Assembly (NCBI GenBank): GCA_004357385.1
Contig: SMWF01000078.1
Location: 18,627 to 82,626, forward strand
DNA from: Gammaproteobacteria bacterium
GTDB taxonomy: Bacteria > Pseudomonadota > Gammaproteobacteria > Pseudomonadales > Azotimanducaceae
Length of the DNA stretch: 64,000 nucleotides
Reading direction: 5' to 3'
A program made the position numbers and the translations under genes. Each line of letters begins with the position of its first letter. Position 1 is the stretch's first letter. Of the stretch, positions 16,755 through 24,895 are shown piece after piece. The notes under the pieces are model-generated. The model saw only the letters and a list, made by a program, of their open reading frames with translations. It ran no database searches and was not told the origin of the DNA.

Positions 16755-17941
16755 GCCTGATCGCAAGACGATTGGCCGCACACAAGCCACCCTGGCGCGA
16801 TAACGACACACTCGGCACCACCATCCAGATCGACGGCGAGCCGCTCACCGGCGTCGTCAACGGCCACACCGTGGTATTGGCCGGTACCAACAACTACCTC
16901 GGTTTGACCTTCCACCCGGATTGCATTCGAGCAGCCAACGAAGCGGCCATCCACTACGGAACCGGGACCACGGGATCGCGCGTGGCCAACGGCACCTATC
17001 CGGCCCATGCCCAGCTGGAAGAGGAGCTACGCGACTTCTACGGCGCCCGCTCGGCCATGGTGTTCACCACGGGCTACCAGGCGAATCTCGGAATCATCTC
17101 GGGGATCGCCGATCGCGACAGTATGATTCTGTTGGACGCGGAGTCTCATGCGAGCATCTACGACGGGGCCACCCTTAGTGGCGCGCAGACCTATCGGTTC
17201 AAACACAATGATCCCGCCGATCTGGACAAAAAGCTCGGCCGCCTCGGCAACGGGGCTGGCAATGCGCTGGTGATCACCGAGGGTATCTACAGCATGCTCG
17301 GCGACACCGCACCGCTGAAAGAGATCTGCGAAGTATGCAAGGCCCACGACGCGGGGCTCATTCTAGACGAGGCACATTCGTTCGGCGTGTTGGGGGCCAC
17401 GGGTCGTGGATTGGCCGAGCGAGAGGGCGTCGAGGACATGATCGACATCATCATCGGCACCTTCAGCAAGAGCCTGGGTTGCGTCGGCGGCTATGCAGTC
17501 AGCCGGACGCACGATCTCGACAGCCTGCGCGTGGTCGCACGCTCCTACGTCTTCTCCGCCTCGGCCGCCCCATCGGTGGTGGCCTCGGCGCGCGCCGCGC
17601 TGGCGGTGCTGCGCGCCAATCCCGGCTTGAAAGAGCAACTGCTCGACCACGCCAAGCGGGTATACGCGGCACTCGACCAGCTCGGCTTCGTGGTCGGCCC
17701 GGAGATCAGCCCGGTGGTCGGCGTGGTCATCAAAGAGGCCGAAACGACACTCGAGGCCTGGCGCTTTCTGCTGAACCGCGGCGTCTACGTGAACCTGGTC
17801 GCGCCGCCCGGATCGCCTGGCAACTACTGTCTGTTGCGCTGCAGCCTGAGCGCCGCGCACACCACCGATCAGATCGGCACGATCATCGAGGGGTTCCAGT
17901 CGCTCGCAGAATCAGGAATTCTCGCCGCAGACATGCGCTAA
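16751..17941 (+). CDS. spt: serine palmitoyltransferase
   Basis: 396-residue PLP enzyme of the alpha-oxoamine synthase family. The PLP lysine is K240 in GTFSKSLG, His133 (ESHASIYDG) is the ring-stacking residue, and Asp206/His209 lie in LDEAHSFG. The long segments around 'GTGTTGSRVANGTY' and 'DADESHASIYDG'-like positions follow the Sphingomonas SPT closely, much more than KBL or BioF. SPT joins L-serine to a fatty-acyl thioester and releases CO2, giving 3-ketodihydrosphingosine, the first step of sphingolipid synthesis. The gene is coupled to its own acyl carrier protein by a 4-base overlap. The other alpha-oxoamine synthases are less likely because no biotin or threonine-degradation gene is nearby while the remaining ceramide genes are. 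Confidence 0.88.
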   Translation: MSLIARRLAAHKPPWRDNDTLGTTIQIDGEPLTGVVNGHTVVLAGTNNYLGLTFHPDCIRAANEAAIHYGTGTTGSRVANGTYPAHAQLEEELRDFYGARSAMVFTTGYQANLGIISGIADRDSMILLDAESHASIYDGATLSGAQTYRFKHNDPADLDKKLGRLGNGAGNALVITEGIYSMLGDTAPLKEICEVCKAHDAGLILDEAHSFGVLGATGRGLAEREGVEDMIDIIIGTFSKSLGCVGGYAVSRTHDLDSLRVVARSYVFSASAAPSVVASARAALAVLRANPGLKEQLLDHAKRVYAALDQLGFVVGPEISPVVGVVIKEAETTLEAWRFLLNRGVYVNLVAPPGSPGNYCLLRCSLSAAHTTDQIGTIIEGFQSLAESGILAADMR

Positions 17942-17961
17942 CCCGCCAGTCAGCCCGCTAT

Positions 17962-17985
17962 CAGTGAGCCAGCGCCGCGAATCTC
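17962..17985 (+). repeat. degenerate dispersed repeat, copy 1 (partial)
   Basis: 24 bases beginning CAGTGAGCCAGCGCC match copy 2 (18001) at 23 of 24 positions and then diverge. It lies just after the spt stop codon in an otherwise gene-free 150-base gap. Confidence 0.6.
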
Positions 17986-18000
17986 TGGCGGACCTCGACA

Positions 18001-18038
18001 CAGTGAGCCAGCGCCGCAAATCTCAAGCGAAGCCAACC
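18001..18038 (+). repeat. degenerate dispersed repeat, copy 2
   Basis: 38-base unit from CAGTGAGCCAGCG to GAAGCCAACC. It matches copy 3 (18660-18697) at 31 of 38 positions, and the following bases (TCAAAAGAGCAGCACGA versus CCCAAAGAGAACCACGA) are also alike, so the repeat is about 70 bases in all. It lies in the gap between spt and the PPOX gene, on the same strand as copies 1 and 3. Confidence 0.6.
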
Positions 18039-18091
18039 CTCTCGAGCGCGTCAAAAGAGCAGCACGATGCCGAATGCTCGACCAACCGCAA

Positions 18092-18565
18092 TTAGTAAAC
18101 CCCGCCGAGCTTGGAGTGGTCCCAGCTCACGTAGCTCTCGGGCGTGAATTTGATGACCACGCGCTTCGGCGCCGTACCGGACATCGCTTCGATCAGCGTT
18201 TCACGCTGGGCCGGATCCACTTCCTGGCCACGCGTGTTGATGTTCAACAAGGTGTTCTGGACTGTTTCGAGATCGTCGATGACCTCCGCTGTCGCGTAGA
18301 TCATCACGCTCTTCAGCTCGGCGTACTCCACACCCGACTCGACCAGCAGCGTCGCTTTGGAATCGCGCTTGTAGTTCAGCACCTTCTGCGATTTGCGAAA
18401 GGTCGTGCAGTAAACGCAGTCGTCCTCGGCGCGGTAAAACCACATCGGCATCGGGTGCGGATAGCCGTCACGGCCGTTGGAGACGATGATGATCGTCTTC
18501 GCAGAATCGATGAAATCCCGGCGTTCAGCTTCGTTGAGTTCGATGGACTCTCTGCGTGACGGCAT
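18092..18565 (-). CDS. pyridoxamine 5'-phosphate oxidase-like flavin/F420-binding protein
   Basis: 157-residue split-barrel protein of the PPOX superfamily. Signature segments are 'IIIVSNGRDGYPHPMPMWF', 'VYCTTFRKSQKVLNYKRD' (phosphate-binding Arg/Lys cluster) and 'ATLLVESG'. Members bind FMN or F420 and reduce or oxidise small molecules, but most are not characterised. The gene is isolated: it is transcribed away from the thioesterase downstream and towards spt, and it is flanked on both sides by copies of a degenerate repeat. The Shine-Dalgarno stretch AAGGAGAC lies 8 bases before the ATG at 18565. Function unknown. Confidence 0.8.
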   Translation of the reverse strand: MPSRRESIELNEAERRDFIDSAKTIIIVSNGRDGYPHPMPMWFYRAEDDCVYCTTFRKSQKVLNYKRDSKATLLVESGVEYAELKSVMIYATAEVIDDLETVQNTLLNINTRGQEVDPAQRETLIEAMSGTAPKRVVIKFTPESYVSWDHSKLGGVY

Positions 18566-18630
18566 GGGTGGTCTCCTTACTACGGTCCGTTTGAATTCTT
18601 CACATTGTCCCTTCGCCCCTACTCCACGTC

Positions 18631-18636
18631 TATAAT
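18631..18636 (+). promoter_or_regulatory. candidate -10 element for tesB
   Basis: TATAAT in the divergent gap between the PPOX gene and tesB, about 100 bases before the tesB start. A TTGTCC at 18605-18610 is a poor -35 at 20 bases spacing, so this is only a suggestion. Repeat copy 3 lies between it and the coding region. Confidence 0.35.
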
Positions 18637-18659
18637 GCCGCGCCTCGCGGCCAGCACAT

Positions 18660-18697
18660 CAGTGAGCTTGCGCTGCAAAGGCCAAACGAAGCCAACC
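18660..18697 (+). repeat. degenerate dispersed repeat, copy 3
   Basis: 38-base unit CAGTGAGCTTGCG...GAAGCCAACC, 31 of 38 identical to copy 2. It lies directly upstream of tesB, ending 41 bases before the start codon. Together with copies 1 and 2 it brackets the PPOX gene. Confidence 0.6.
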
Positions 18698-18738
18698 AAC
18701 CAGAGTGCCCCCAAAGAGAACCACGAACCTAGAATTCC

Positions 18739-19617
18739 ATGGAAAAGCAATTAAGAGACTTGATCAGACTGCTGGATCTCGAGGAGATCGAGCAAAACCA
18801 CTACCGCGGTCTGAGTCCCAAGGAGGGCTGGCAACGCGTCTACGGCGGGCAGGTGATCGGCCAGGCGCTGGTCGCCGCCTCGCGGACCGTTGAGGAAGAT
18901 CGCCACGCGCACTCGCTGCACGGTTACTTCCTGCGCGCCGGCGATACCACGATTCCGATCCTGTACGTGGTCGATCGAATCCGAGACGGCAAGAGTTTCA
19001 CCACCCGCCGGGTGGTCGCCGTGCAGCACGGAAAGGCCATCTTCAACATGTCGATCTCCTTTCAGGTTGCCGAAGAGGGCTTGAGCCATCAGTTCGACGC
19101 ACCCCGGGTCGAGCCGCCCGAGGCTCTCGAGGACGAGGTGACGATCCGCAAGCGTCAGGCGGCCCAACTGCCCGAGGAGTTCCAGGAACATTTCACCCGC
19201 GAGCGGCCCATCGAGGTGCGTCCGATCGATCCCGTCGATCTGTTCGATCCCAAACCGCACAAGCCAGAACAGATGTGTTGGATGCGCACCCGCGACACGC
19301 TGTCAGACGACCCGCGTCTGCACCAGTGCGTATTGGCATACCTCTCCGACTGGACCCTGCTCGACACCTCGGCGCTGCCGCACGCCGTGTCTTTTACTCA
19401 GGACAACCTGCAGATGGCGAGCCTGGACCATGCCATGTGGTTCCACCGGCCCTTTCGAGCGGACGACTGGTTGCTCTATGTCCAGGACAGTCCCAGTGCC
19501 AGCGGCGCTCGCGGATTCAATCGCGGTCTGATCTACGATCGCGCAGGCGCGCTGGTGGCGTCGGTAGCCCAGGAAGGATTGATGAGGCTCCATCCGAAAA
19601 CGCCTCAAACCTCATAA
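18739..19617 (+). CDS. tesB: acyl-CoA thioesterase II
   Basis: 292 residues, the normal TesB length, with two hotdog domains. The N-terminal 'LEEIEQNHYRGLSP' and 'RVYGGQVIGQAL', the double 'SLHGYFLRAGD' and the C-terminal catalytic region 'SLDHAMWFHRPFRADDWLLY' and 'SVAQEGLMR' (Gln of the Asp-Thr-Gln triad) are typical. TesB hydrolyses medium- and long-chain acyl-CoAs to free acid and CoA in the cytoplasm. A free fatty acid pool could feed the acyl-AMP ligase of the ceramide locus, but this is speculative. The ATG at 18739 has only a weak ribosome-binding site. The gene stands alone; 136 bases separate it from the MoxR gene. Confidence 0.9.
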   Translation: MEKQLRDLIRLLDLEEIEQNHYRGLSPKEGWQRVYGGQVIGQALVAASRTVEEDRHAHSLHGYFLRAGDTTIPILYVVDRIRDGKSFTTRRVVAVQHGKAIFNMSISFQVAEEGLSHQFDAPRVEPPEALEDEVTIRKRQAAQLPEEFQEHFTRERPIEVRPIDPVDLFDPKPHKPEQMCWMRTRDTLSDDPRLHQCVLAYLSDWTLLDTSALPHAVSFTQDNLQMASLDHAMWFHRPFRADDWLLYVQDSPSASGARGFNRGLIYDRAGALVASVAQEGLMRLHPKTPQTS

Positions 19618-19753
19618 CTAATTGATTCACAACGGTTCTCTCACCAACGGGTGACGCGTCCGGGTATACAAGGACCGGGCAGACCGGGATAATACGCCGC
19701 TTTGCCCGGACGCTGGCTCGCGCTGCGCACCACGGGCTGACGGGGGACACTAC

Positions 19754-20695
19754 GTGGCAGACATCGGGCAGATCGCCGCATCGGTAGATTCGCTGAAAGA
19801 ACATCTGGGGATTCACCACTACATCTGCAGCGACCAGATTGCCACTGCGGTCTATCTGGCTTTCCATCTCAAAAAACCGGTACTGATCGAAGGGCCGCCG
19901 GGCGTCGGTAAAACGGAGCTGGCGAAGACCACCGCCGAGATGTTCGAACTGCCGCTGATCCGCTTGCAGTGCTACGAGGGGCTCGACGAGGCCAAAGCGC
20001 TGTACGAATGGAAGTATGGCAAGCAACTGCTCTATACCCAGGTTCTGAAAGAGACCCTCGAAGAGGTGCTGCAGGGCGCCAAGGGTTTCGCCCAGTCGAT
20101 CGAACGGCTGCACGAATTTGGCGACATCTTTTTCTCCGAGGAGTTTCTCGAACCGCGCCCTCTGCTGAAGGCGTTGCGCGAGGAACACGGGTGTGTGCTG
20201 CTGATCGATGAAGTCGACAAGTCCGACCACGAGTTCGAAGCGCTGCTCCTGGAGATTCTGTCGGATTACCAGGTCTCGATTCCTGAAATCGGCACCATCA
20301 AAGCGACCCACGAGCCGCCCATTGTGTTTCTGACCAGCAACAACACCCGGGAAATTTCCGACGCGCTCAAACGACGCTGCCTGCACTTGTATATCCCGTT
20401 TCCCGATGTCGAGCTCGAACAGCGCATCATTCATGCCCGGGTTCCCGAGATTCCACCTGAGCTGCGAAAACAGCTGGTGGCCTTCATCCACGAGCTCCGC
20501 GACCTGGACCTGAAGAAATCGCCGGCGATCAGCGAAACCATCGATTGGGCGCGCACCCTGTTGCTGCTGCACACCGACCGGCTCGACCCGAAGCTCGTTC
20601 GCGATACGTTGAACGTAATCCTCAAGTTCCAGGAAGACATCGAAAACGTCGAAACGGAGCTGACTACGTTAACCAGCAAAGCCGTCAAATCTTAG
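19754..20695 (+). CDS. MoxR-family AAA+ ATPase
   Basis: 313 residues. Walker A GPPGVGKT is at residues 47-54 and Walker B is in 'VLLIDEVDKSD'; 'FLTSNNTREISDALKRRC' is the sensor 1/arginine-finger area. MoxR ATPases act as chaperone-like machines that insert cofactors or mature enzyme complexes together with a VWA-domain partner. The partner gene starts 16 bases downstream. The sequence fits the MoxR group paired with CoxE-like proteins. A GTG at 19754 is used as start. What the pair matures is unclear: no CO dehydrogenase or methanol dehydrogenase gene is in the window, and the oligopeptide ABC operon follows directly. Confidence 0.85.
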   Translation: MADIGQIAASVDSLKEHLGIHHYICSDQIATAVYLAFHLKKPVLIEGPPGVGKTELAKTTAEMFELPLIRLQCYEGLDEAKALYEWKYGKQLLYTQVLKETLEEVLQGAKGFAQSIERLHEFGDIFFSEEFLEPRPLLKALREEHGCVLLIDEVDKSDHEFEALLLEILSDYQVSIPEIGTIKATHEPPIVFLTSNNTREISDALKRRCLHLYIPFPDVELEQRIIHARVPEIPPELRKQLVAFIHELRDLDLKKSPAISETIDWARTLLLLHTDRLDPKLVRDTLNVILKFQEDIENVETELTTLTSKAVKS

Positions 20696-20711
20696 CCTGC
20701 GCAATTCCCGG

Positions 20712-22235
20712 ATGGACCGCACCCTCTCCAATTTCATTCGAGCGCTACGCAACGCAGAGGTGAGGGTTTCCACGGCCGAAACGCTCGATGCGTTCAACAC
20801 CGTGCAACTGGTGGGCTACCGGGACCGGAACTTTCTGAAGCGCGCCCTGTCGCTGGTGCTGCCGAAGACCGCCGACGAGAAGGAAGCCTTCGACGATTGC
20901 TTCGAGCAGTTCTTCTCGTTCAAGAAATTCGACGACGATGCCACCGCGGCCAACGAAGGTGCCGGGGCGGGTGATGCGGAAGGCGGCGGCGAGCATGCGG
21001 ACACGGGCGAAGCCGCTGAATCCGCGGAAGGAGCCGAAGGTCCCGAAGGTTCCGAAGGTTCCGAAGGTCGCCGGGGATCGGGCGGGGGCGAAGGCGGCCG
21101 CAAAAGAAAATCCAAGACCGCATTCGGGCCCGAAGCCGAAGAAGAGGAACTGGGCGCCGGCGCCATGGCCGACGCCCGGTCCGAACTCGGCCAGCTGCTG
21201 ATGAACGACGATCGCACCGCACTCAGCATGGCCATGTCGGCGGCCGGTCAGGAAGTCAACGTGCAGGAGATCATGGTGTTCACCCAGAAGGGGTTGTACA
21301 CCCGCCGGATCATGGAGGTGATGGGTCTGGCTGAGATGCAGCGCGAAATGATCGACCTGCGTCAGAGCACGGAAACGCCCGACCGACGTCTGGCGCAGGA
21401 ACTCAAGCGGCGCCGCGAATGGCTCCGGGAACACGTTCGTGACTATGTCGAGCAGCAGTTTCTGTTGCATGCGGACGTCACCGGTCGGCGGTTGCGCGAA
21501 GAGCTGTTGCGCAAGGTCAAACTGTCCAACGTTGAGCACCGCAACTTCCGCTTGATTCAGGAAGTCGTGTTCCGCATGGCCAAGCGTCTGGTGGCATTGC
21601 ACTCGCGCCGTAGAAAGGTCTTCAAACGCGGACAACTCAACGTGCCGCGCACCTTGCGCCACAATATGGCTTACGACGGCGCGATCTTCGATCTGCGCTG
21701 GAAGTCCGTGAAGATCGATCGGCCCAAGGTGTTCGCAATCTGCGATGTCAGCGGCTCGGTCGCCAACTACGCGCGGTTCATGCTGATGTTTCTGTACAGC
21801 CTCGAAGACGTGATGCCAAAAGTACGCTCATTCGCGTTTTCCTCCGATCTGGCCGAGGTCACCGAGTTGTTCGATCGCAACAACATAGAAGATGCGATCG
21901 CCAAGACCCTGCGCGATTACGCGGGTGGCTCAACTGACTACGGCCAGGCCTTCGAAGACTTCAAGAGGAACTGTCTCGACGACGTGGACAATCGCACCAC
22001 CATCATCATCCTGGGGGATGCGCGCAACAACTACGGCGACCCGAAGGCCGAGATCCTCAAGGAAATGTACGATCGCTGTAAGCGTTTGATCTGGCTGAAT
22101 CCCGAATCACGCAATACCTGGAACGTCGGCGATGCAGAAATGCGCCGCTACAGCGCCTACTGCCACCAGGTCGAGGAGTGCAACAGCCTCATGCATTTGG
22201 AACGCATAGTCGGTAATCTGTTGCGCAGCGTCTAG
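20712..22235 (+). CDS. CoxE-like VWA-domain protein with acidic low-complexity linker
   Basis: 507 residues. An N-terminal helical part is followed by a Glu/Gly/Ser-rich linker (about residues 75-145), a helical middle, and a C-terminal von Willebrand A domain whose MIDAS reads DVSGS in 'FAICDVSGSVANYARF'. CoxE-type proteins work with MoxR ATPases in maturation of metalloenzymes such as CO dehydrogenase. The 16-base spacing to the MoxR gene supports a complex. The linker includes an in-frame tandem DNA repeat (21033-21068). It is followed after 19 bases by the oppA-type gene, so this pair and the peptide transporter may share a transcript. Confidence 0.82.
   Translation: MDRTLSNFIRALRNAEVRVSTAETLDAFNTVQLVGYRDRNFLKRALSLVLPKTADEKEAFDDCFEQFFSFKKFDDDATAANEGAGAGDAEGGGEHADTGEAAESAEGAEGPEGSEGSEGRRGSGGGEGGRKRKSKTAFGPEAEEEELGAGAMADARSELGQLLMNDDRTALSMAMSAAGQEVNVQEIMVFTQKGLYTRRIMEVMGLAEMQREMIDLRQSTETPDRRLAQELKRRREWLREHVRDYVEQQFLLHADVTGRRLREELLRKVKLSNVEHRNFRLIQEVVFRMAKRLVALHSRRRKVFKRGQLNVPRTLRHNMAYDGAIFDLRWKSVKIDRPKVFAICDVSGSVANYARFMLMFLYSLEDVMPKVRSFAFSSDLAEVTELFDRNNIEDAIAKTLRDYAGGSTDYGQAFEDFKRNCLDDVDNRTTIIILGDARNNYGDPKAEILKEMYDRCKRLIWLNPESRNTWNVGDAEMRRYSAYCHQVEECNSLMHLERIVGNLLRSV
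21033..21068 (+). repeat. four tandem 9-base units inside the VWA gene
   Basis: Units GCCGAAGGT, CCCGAAGGT, TCCGAAGGT, TCCGAAGGT encode Ala-Glu-Gly, Pro-Glu-Gly, Ser-Glu-Gly, Ser-Glu-Gly in the acidic linker. Gain or loss of units would keep the frame, so linker length could vary between strains. Confidence 0.75.
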
Positions 22236-22254
22236 CAGATCCCGATCGGTCCAC

Positions 22255-23952
22255 ATGAGCGAAGTCATCACCGACTCAGGCGATTCGTTTACCCGCAGCG
22301 CGGGTCGCCAACTGCTCCTGCTTGGCTTGCTCGGCGTCGCAGGATTCGCTCTGCTGATGCTGGTGCTCGGCTGGCTGTCAGGGCTGACCGGATCGAGTAG
22401 CGGCAGCGCCGACGCGGTCGACGCGGCCACCGGCACCATCACGCTGTCACTCTCCGGCGAACCGCCCCAGCTCGACAGCACGCGCATGACCGACCAGGTT
22501 AGCGGGCATGTGATGGGCCACATCATGGAAGGGCTGTTGCGCTACGACGCGCAGAACCGCCTTGTTCCGGGCGTTGCCGAGCGCTGGGAGATCACGCCGG
22601 AAGATGCGATCTTCCACCTGCGCGACAACGCCCGCTGGAGCGACGGCTCCGCGGTAACAGCAGCGGATTTCGTTTTTTCGTGGCGCCGGACCGTAACCCC
22701 CTCCACCGCCTCGGAATACGCCTTCATCATGTTCCCGATCAAGAATGCCGAGGCGATCAGCAACGGCAAACTCCACCCGGACCAGCTCGGTGTCCGCGCG
22801 GTGGATCCGCGCACCCTGGAGGTTACCTTCGAGCGGCCCGTGTCCTACTTCGACAAGCTGATGGCGTTCTCCACCTATCTGCCTATTCGGGAAGCGTTCT
22901 TCAACTCCCGCAACGGCCGCTACGGCGCAGATGCGGAAGACCTGCTCTACAACGGGCCATTCACCATGACCCGTTGGGTACACGGCGCGCACATTCGCTT
23001 CGAGAAGAACGAGCTGTATTGGGACAAGGATCGAATCCGCCTCAACGTCATCGACATGCCTTACATCACCTCCGACAGCAACGCCGTGCTGAACCTGTTC
23101 AAGGACGGCAAGATCGCCGTGGCCGGCCTGGATGCCGAGACCCTGGACAACGCCCTGGAGCAACGCTGGCACCTGAATCGCTTCAACGATGGCTCGGTGT
23201 TCTTCCTCGAATTCAACCACCGCCCGGAACGCCTCACCCACAACCTGAACCTGCGCAAGGCCCTGCAGCTGGTGACCGATCCAGGTGAGTTGGTGTTCAA
23301 GGTTATGAAGCTGCCCGGCAATCTGCCCGGCGAATCTCTGTTCCCGGTCTGGCTGCGCGGCGTCGATGGGCCGTTTCGGCAGGAGTATCCCGCTCCCCAG
23401 CACCGCGTCGACTTCGATGCGGCACGCCGGCACCTGGAACTGGCCAAGCAGGAACTCGGCCTTGCCGAGATGCCCGCCCTGGTTATGCTGACGGGCGACA
23501 ACCCGATCTCCAATAAGCAGTCCGAGTACTTCCAGAACGTCTTCAAGAAGACGCTCGGAATCGATGTGAAGATCGACAAGCAGATCTTCAAACAACGGCT
23601 GGCGAAGATGACCTCCGGGCAATTCGATATGGTGATGGCCGGGTGGGGGCCGGACTTCGATGACCCGCTCACCTTCGGCGATCTGTTCTCGTCCTGGAAT
23701 GCCAACAACCGCGGGCGGTACAACAATCCCGAACTCGACCGCCAGGTACGCATCGCGCAAGCATCGTTGGATCCGAAAACACGTATGGATGCGTTTGCTG
23801 AGATTCAGCGGATCATTTACGAAGATGCGGTGATCCTGACCCATTACGAGCGCGGCGTGGTATATGTGCGTGACCCGCGCCTCCAGGGAGTGGTGCGCCG
23901 CGCGGTCGGTACAGATCCCGACTACACCAACGCGTCCATCGTGGACAGTTGA
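22255..23952 (+). CDS. oppA: peptide ABC transporter substrate-binding protein
   Basis: 565 residues, family 5 solute-binding protein (OppA/DppA). Residues 17-40 form a hydrophobic helix, and no lipobox cysteine follows, so the protein is probably anchored by this helix rather than as a lipoprotein. The mature part shows 'LSGEPPQLDSTRMTD', 'LLRYDAQNRLVPGVAERWEI' and 'NDGSVFFLEFNHRPERL'-type segments. It captures oligopeptides in the periplasm for the OppBCDF importer coded immediately downstream. It is the first gene of the operon; oppB begins 7 bases after its stop. Exact peptide specificity cannot be inferred. Confidence 0.88.
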   Translation: MSEVITDSGDSFTRSAGRQLLLLGLLGVAGFALLMLVLGWLSGLTGSSSGSADAVDAATGTITLSLSGEPPQLDSTRMTDQVSGHVMGHIMEGLLRYDAQNRLVPGVAERWEITPEDAIFHLRDNARWSDGSAVTAADFVFSWRRTVTPSTASEYAFIMFPIKNAEAISNGKLHPDQLGVRAVDPRTLEVTFERPVSYFDKLMAFSTYLPIREAFFNSRNGRYGADAEDLLYNGPFTMTRWVHGAHIRFEKNELYWDKDRIRLNVIDMPYITSDSNAVLNLFKDGKIAVAGLDAETLDNALEQRWHLNRFNDGSVFFLEFNHRPERLTHNLNLRKALQLVTDPGELVFKVMKLPGNLPGESLFPVWLRGVDGPFRQEYPAPQHRVDFDAARRHLELAKQELGLAEMPALVMLTGDNPISNKQSEYFQNVFKKTLGIDVKIDKQIFKQRLAKMTSGQFDMVMAGWGPDFDDPLTFGDLFSSWNANNRGRYNNPELDRQVRIAQASLDPKTRMDAFAEIQRIIYEDAVILTHYERGVVYVRDPRLQGVVRRAVGTDPDYTNASIVDS

Positions 23953-23959
23953 CCGGCGC

Positions 23960-24892
23960 GTGCTGGCGTACACCCTCAAACGACTGGTGCAGGGCGTCAT
24001 CACCGTGTGGTTCATCGCCACGGCAACCTTTATCGCGATGCACAACGTCCCCGGTGATCCGCTGTCCAACGACAAGGCGGTGAGTCCGGAAATTCGCAAG
24101 AACCTGGAAGAGAAGTACGGGCTCGACAAGCCTGTCATGGAACAATATCTGATCTACATGGGGAACATGCTGGAAGGCGACTTCGGGATCTCGTTCACCC
24201 AGCAGAATCGCCGCGTCAACGACATCATCCGCGAACACTTCCCGGTATCCGCCATTCTCGGGATACTGGCGATCGTATTTGCCGCACTCGGCGGCATTCT
24301 CTGGGGCGCCCTGACGGCGCTATACCGGAACAAGCTGCCCGACGTGATCATCATGTTCCTGGTCATTCTGGGTATCTCGGTGCCGAGTTTCGTGTTCGCG
24401 GCGCTTGGACAGCTGACCCTGGTCAACGTGAACGCTCTGCTCGGATTCACGCTGCTGCCCGTCGCGGGCTGGGGCAGCGTCGGGCACATGATCGTGCCAT
24501 CGCTGGTGCTGGGTCTCGGCACCATGGCGTTCCTGACCCGCCTGATGCGCTCATCGATGCTGGAGGTGGTGACGTCGGACTACGTGCGCACCGCCCGGTC
24601 GAAGGGATTGCCGCCGACCCGAATCTTTCTCAAGCATCAGCTGCGCAACGCCGTCCTGCCCGTGATCACGGTACTGGGTCCATCCATCGCTGCGATCACC
24701 ACCGGCGGCTTCGTCGTGGAACTGGTGTTCGCCATTCCGGGCCTCGGGCGCTACTTCGTGCAGGCGGTTCAGCAGCTCGACTACACGGTGATCATGGGCA
24801 CGACCGTGTTTTACGGCGCGTTTCTGGTGTTCATGGTGATCCTCGTAGATCTCATCTATGGGTGGGTGGACCCGCGGGTGAGGTTGGAGTAA
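23960..24892 (+). CDS. oppB: oligopeptide ABC transporter permease OppB
   Basis: 310 residues from GTG at 23960. I chose this start because OppB proteins begin 'MLAYTLKRL' and because it sits 8 bases past the oppA stop; the frame continues upstream into oppA. Six transmembrane helices are expected: one N-terminal (about 10-30), a long periplasmic loop with 'LGLDKPVMEQY'-like sequence, and five in the core. The EAA coupling motif lies in 'YVRTARSKGLPPTRIFLKHQLRNAVLPVI'. It forms the membrane channel with OppC. Normal length for the family. Confidence 0.9.
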   Translation: MLAYTLKRLVQGVITVWFIATATFIAMHNVPGDPLSNDKAVSPEIRKNLEEKYGLDKPVMEQYLIYMGNMLEGDFGISFTQQNRRVNDIIREHFPVSAILGILAIVFAALGGILWGALTALYRNKLPDVIIMFLVILGISVPSFVFAALGQLTLVNVNALLGFTLLPVAGWGSVGHMIVPSLVLGLGTMAFLTRLMRSSMLEVVTSDYVRTARSKGLPPTRIFLKHQLRNAVLPVITVLGPSIAAITTGGFVVELVFAIPGLGRYFVQAVQQLDYTVIMGTTVFYGAFLVFMVILVDLIYGWVDPRVRLE

Positions 24893-24895
24893 CCA

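Noticed and set aside
16751..17941. BioF or 2-amino-3-ketobutyrate CoA ligase instead of Spt
   Set aside because: The residues around the PLP site and the coupled ACP match sphingolipid SPT, and the rest of the ceramide pathway is present. No biotin or threonine gene is nearby.
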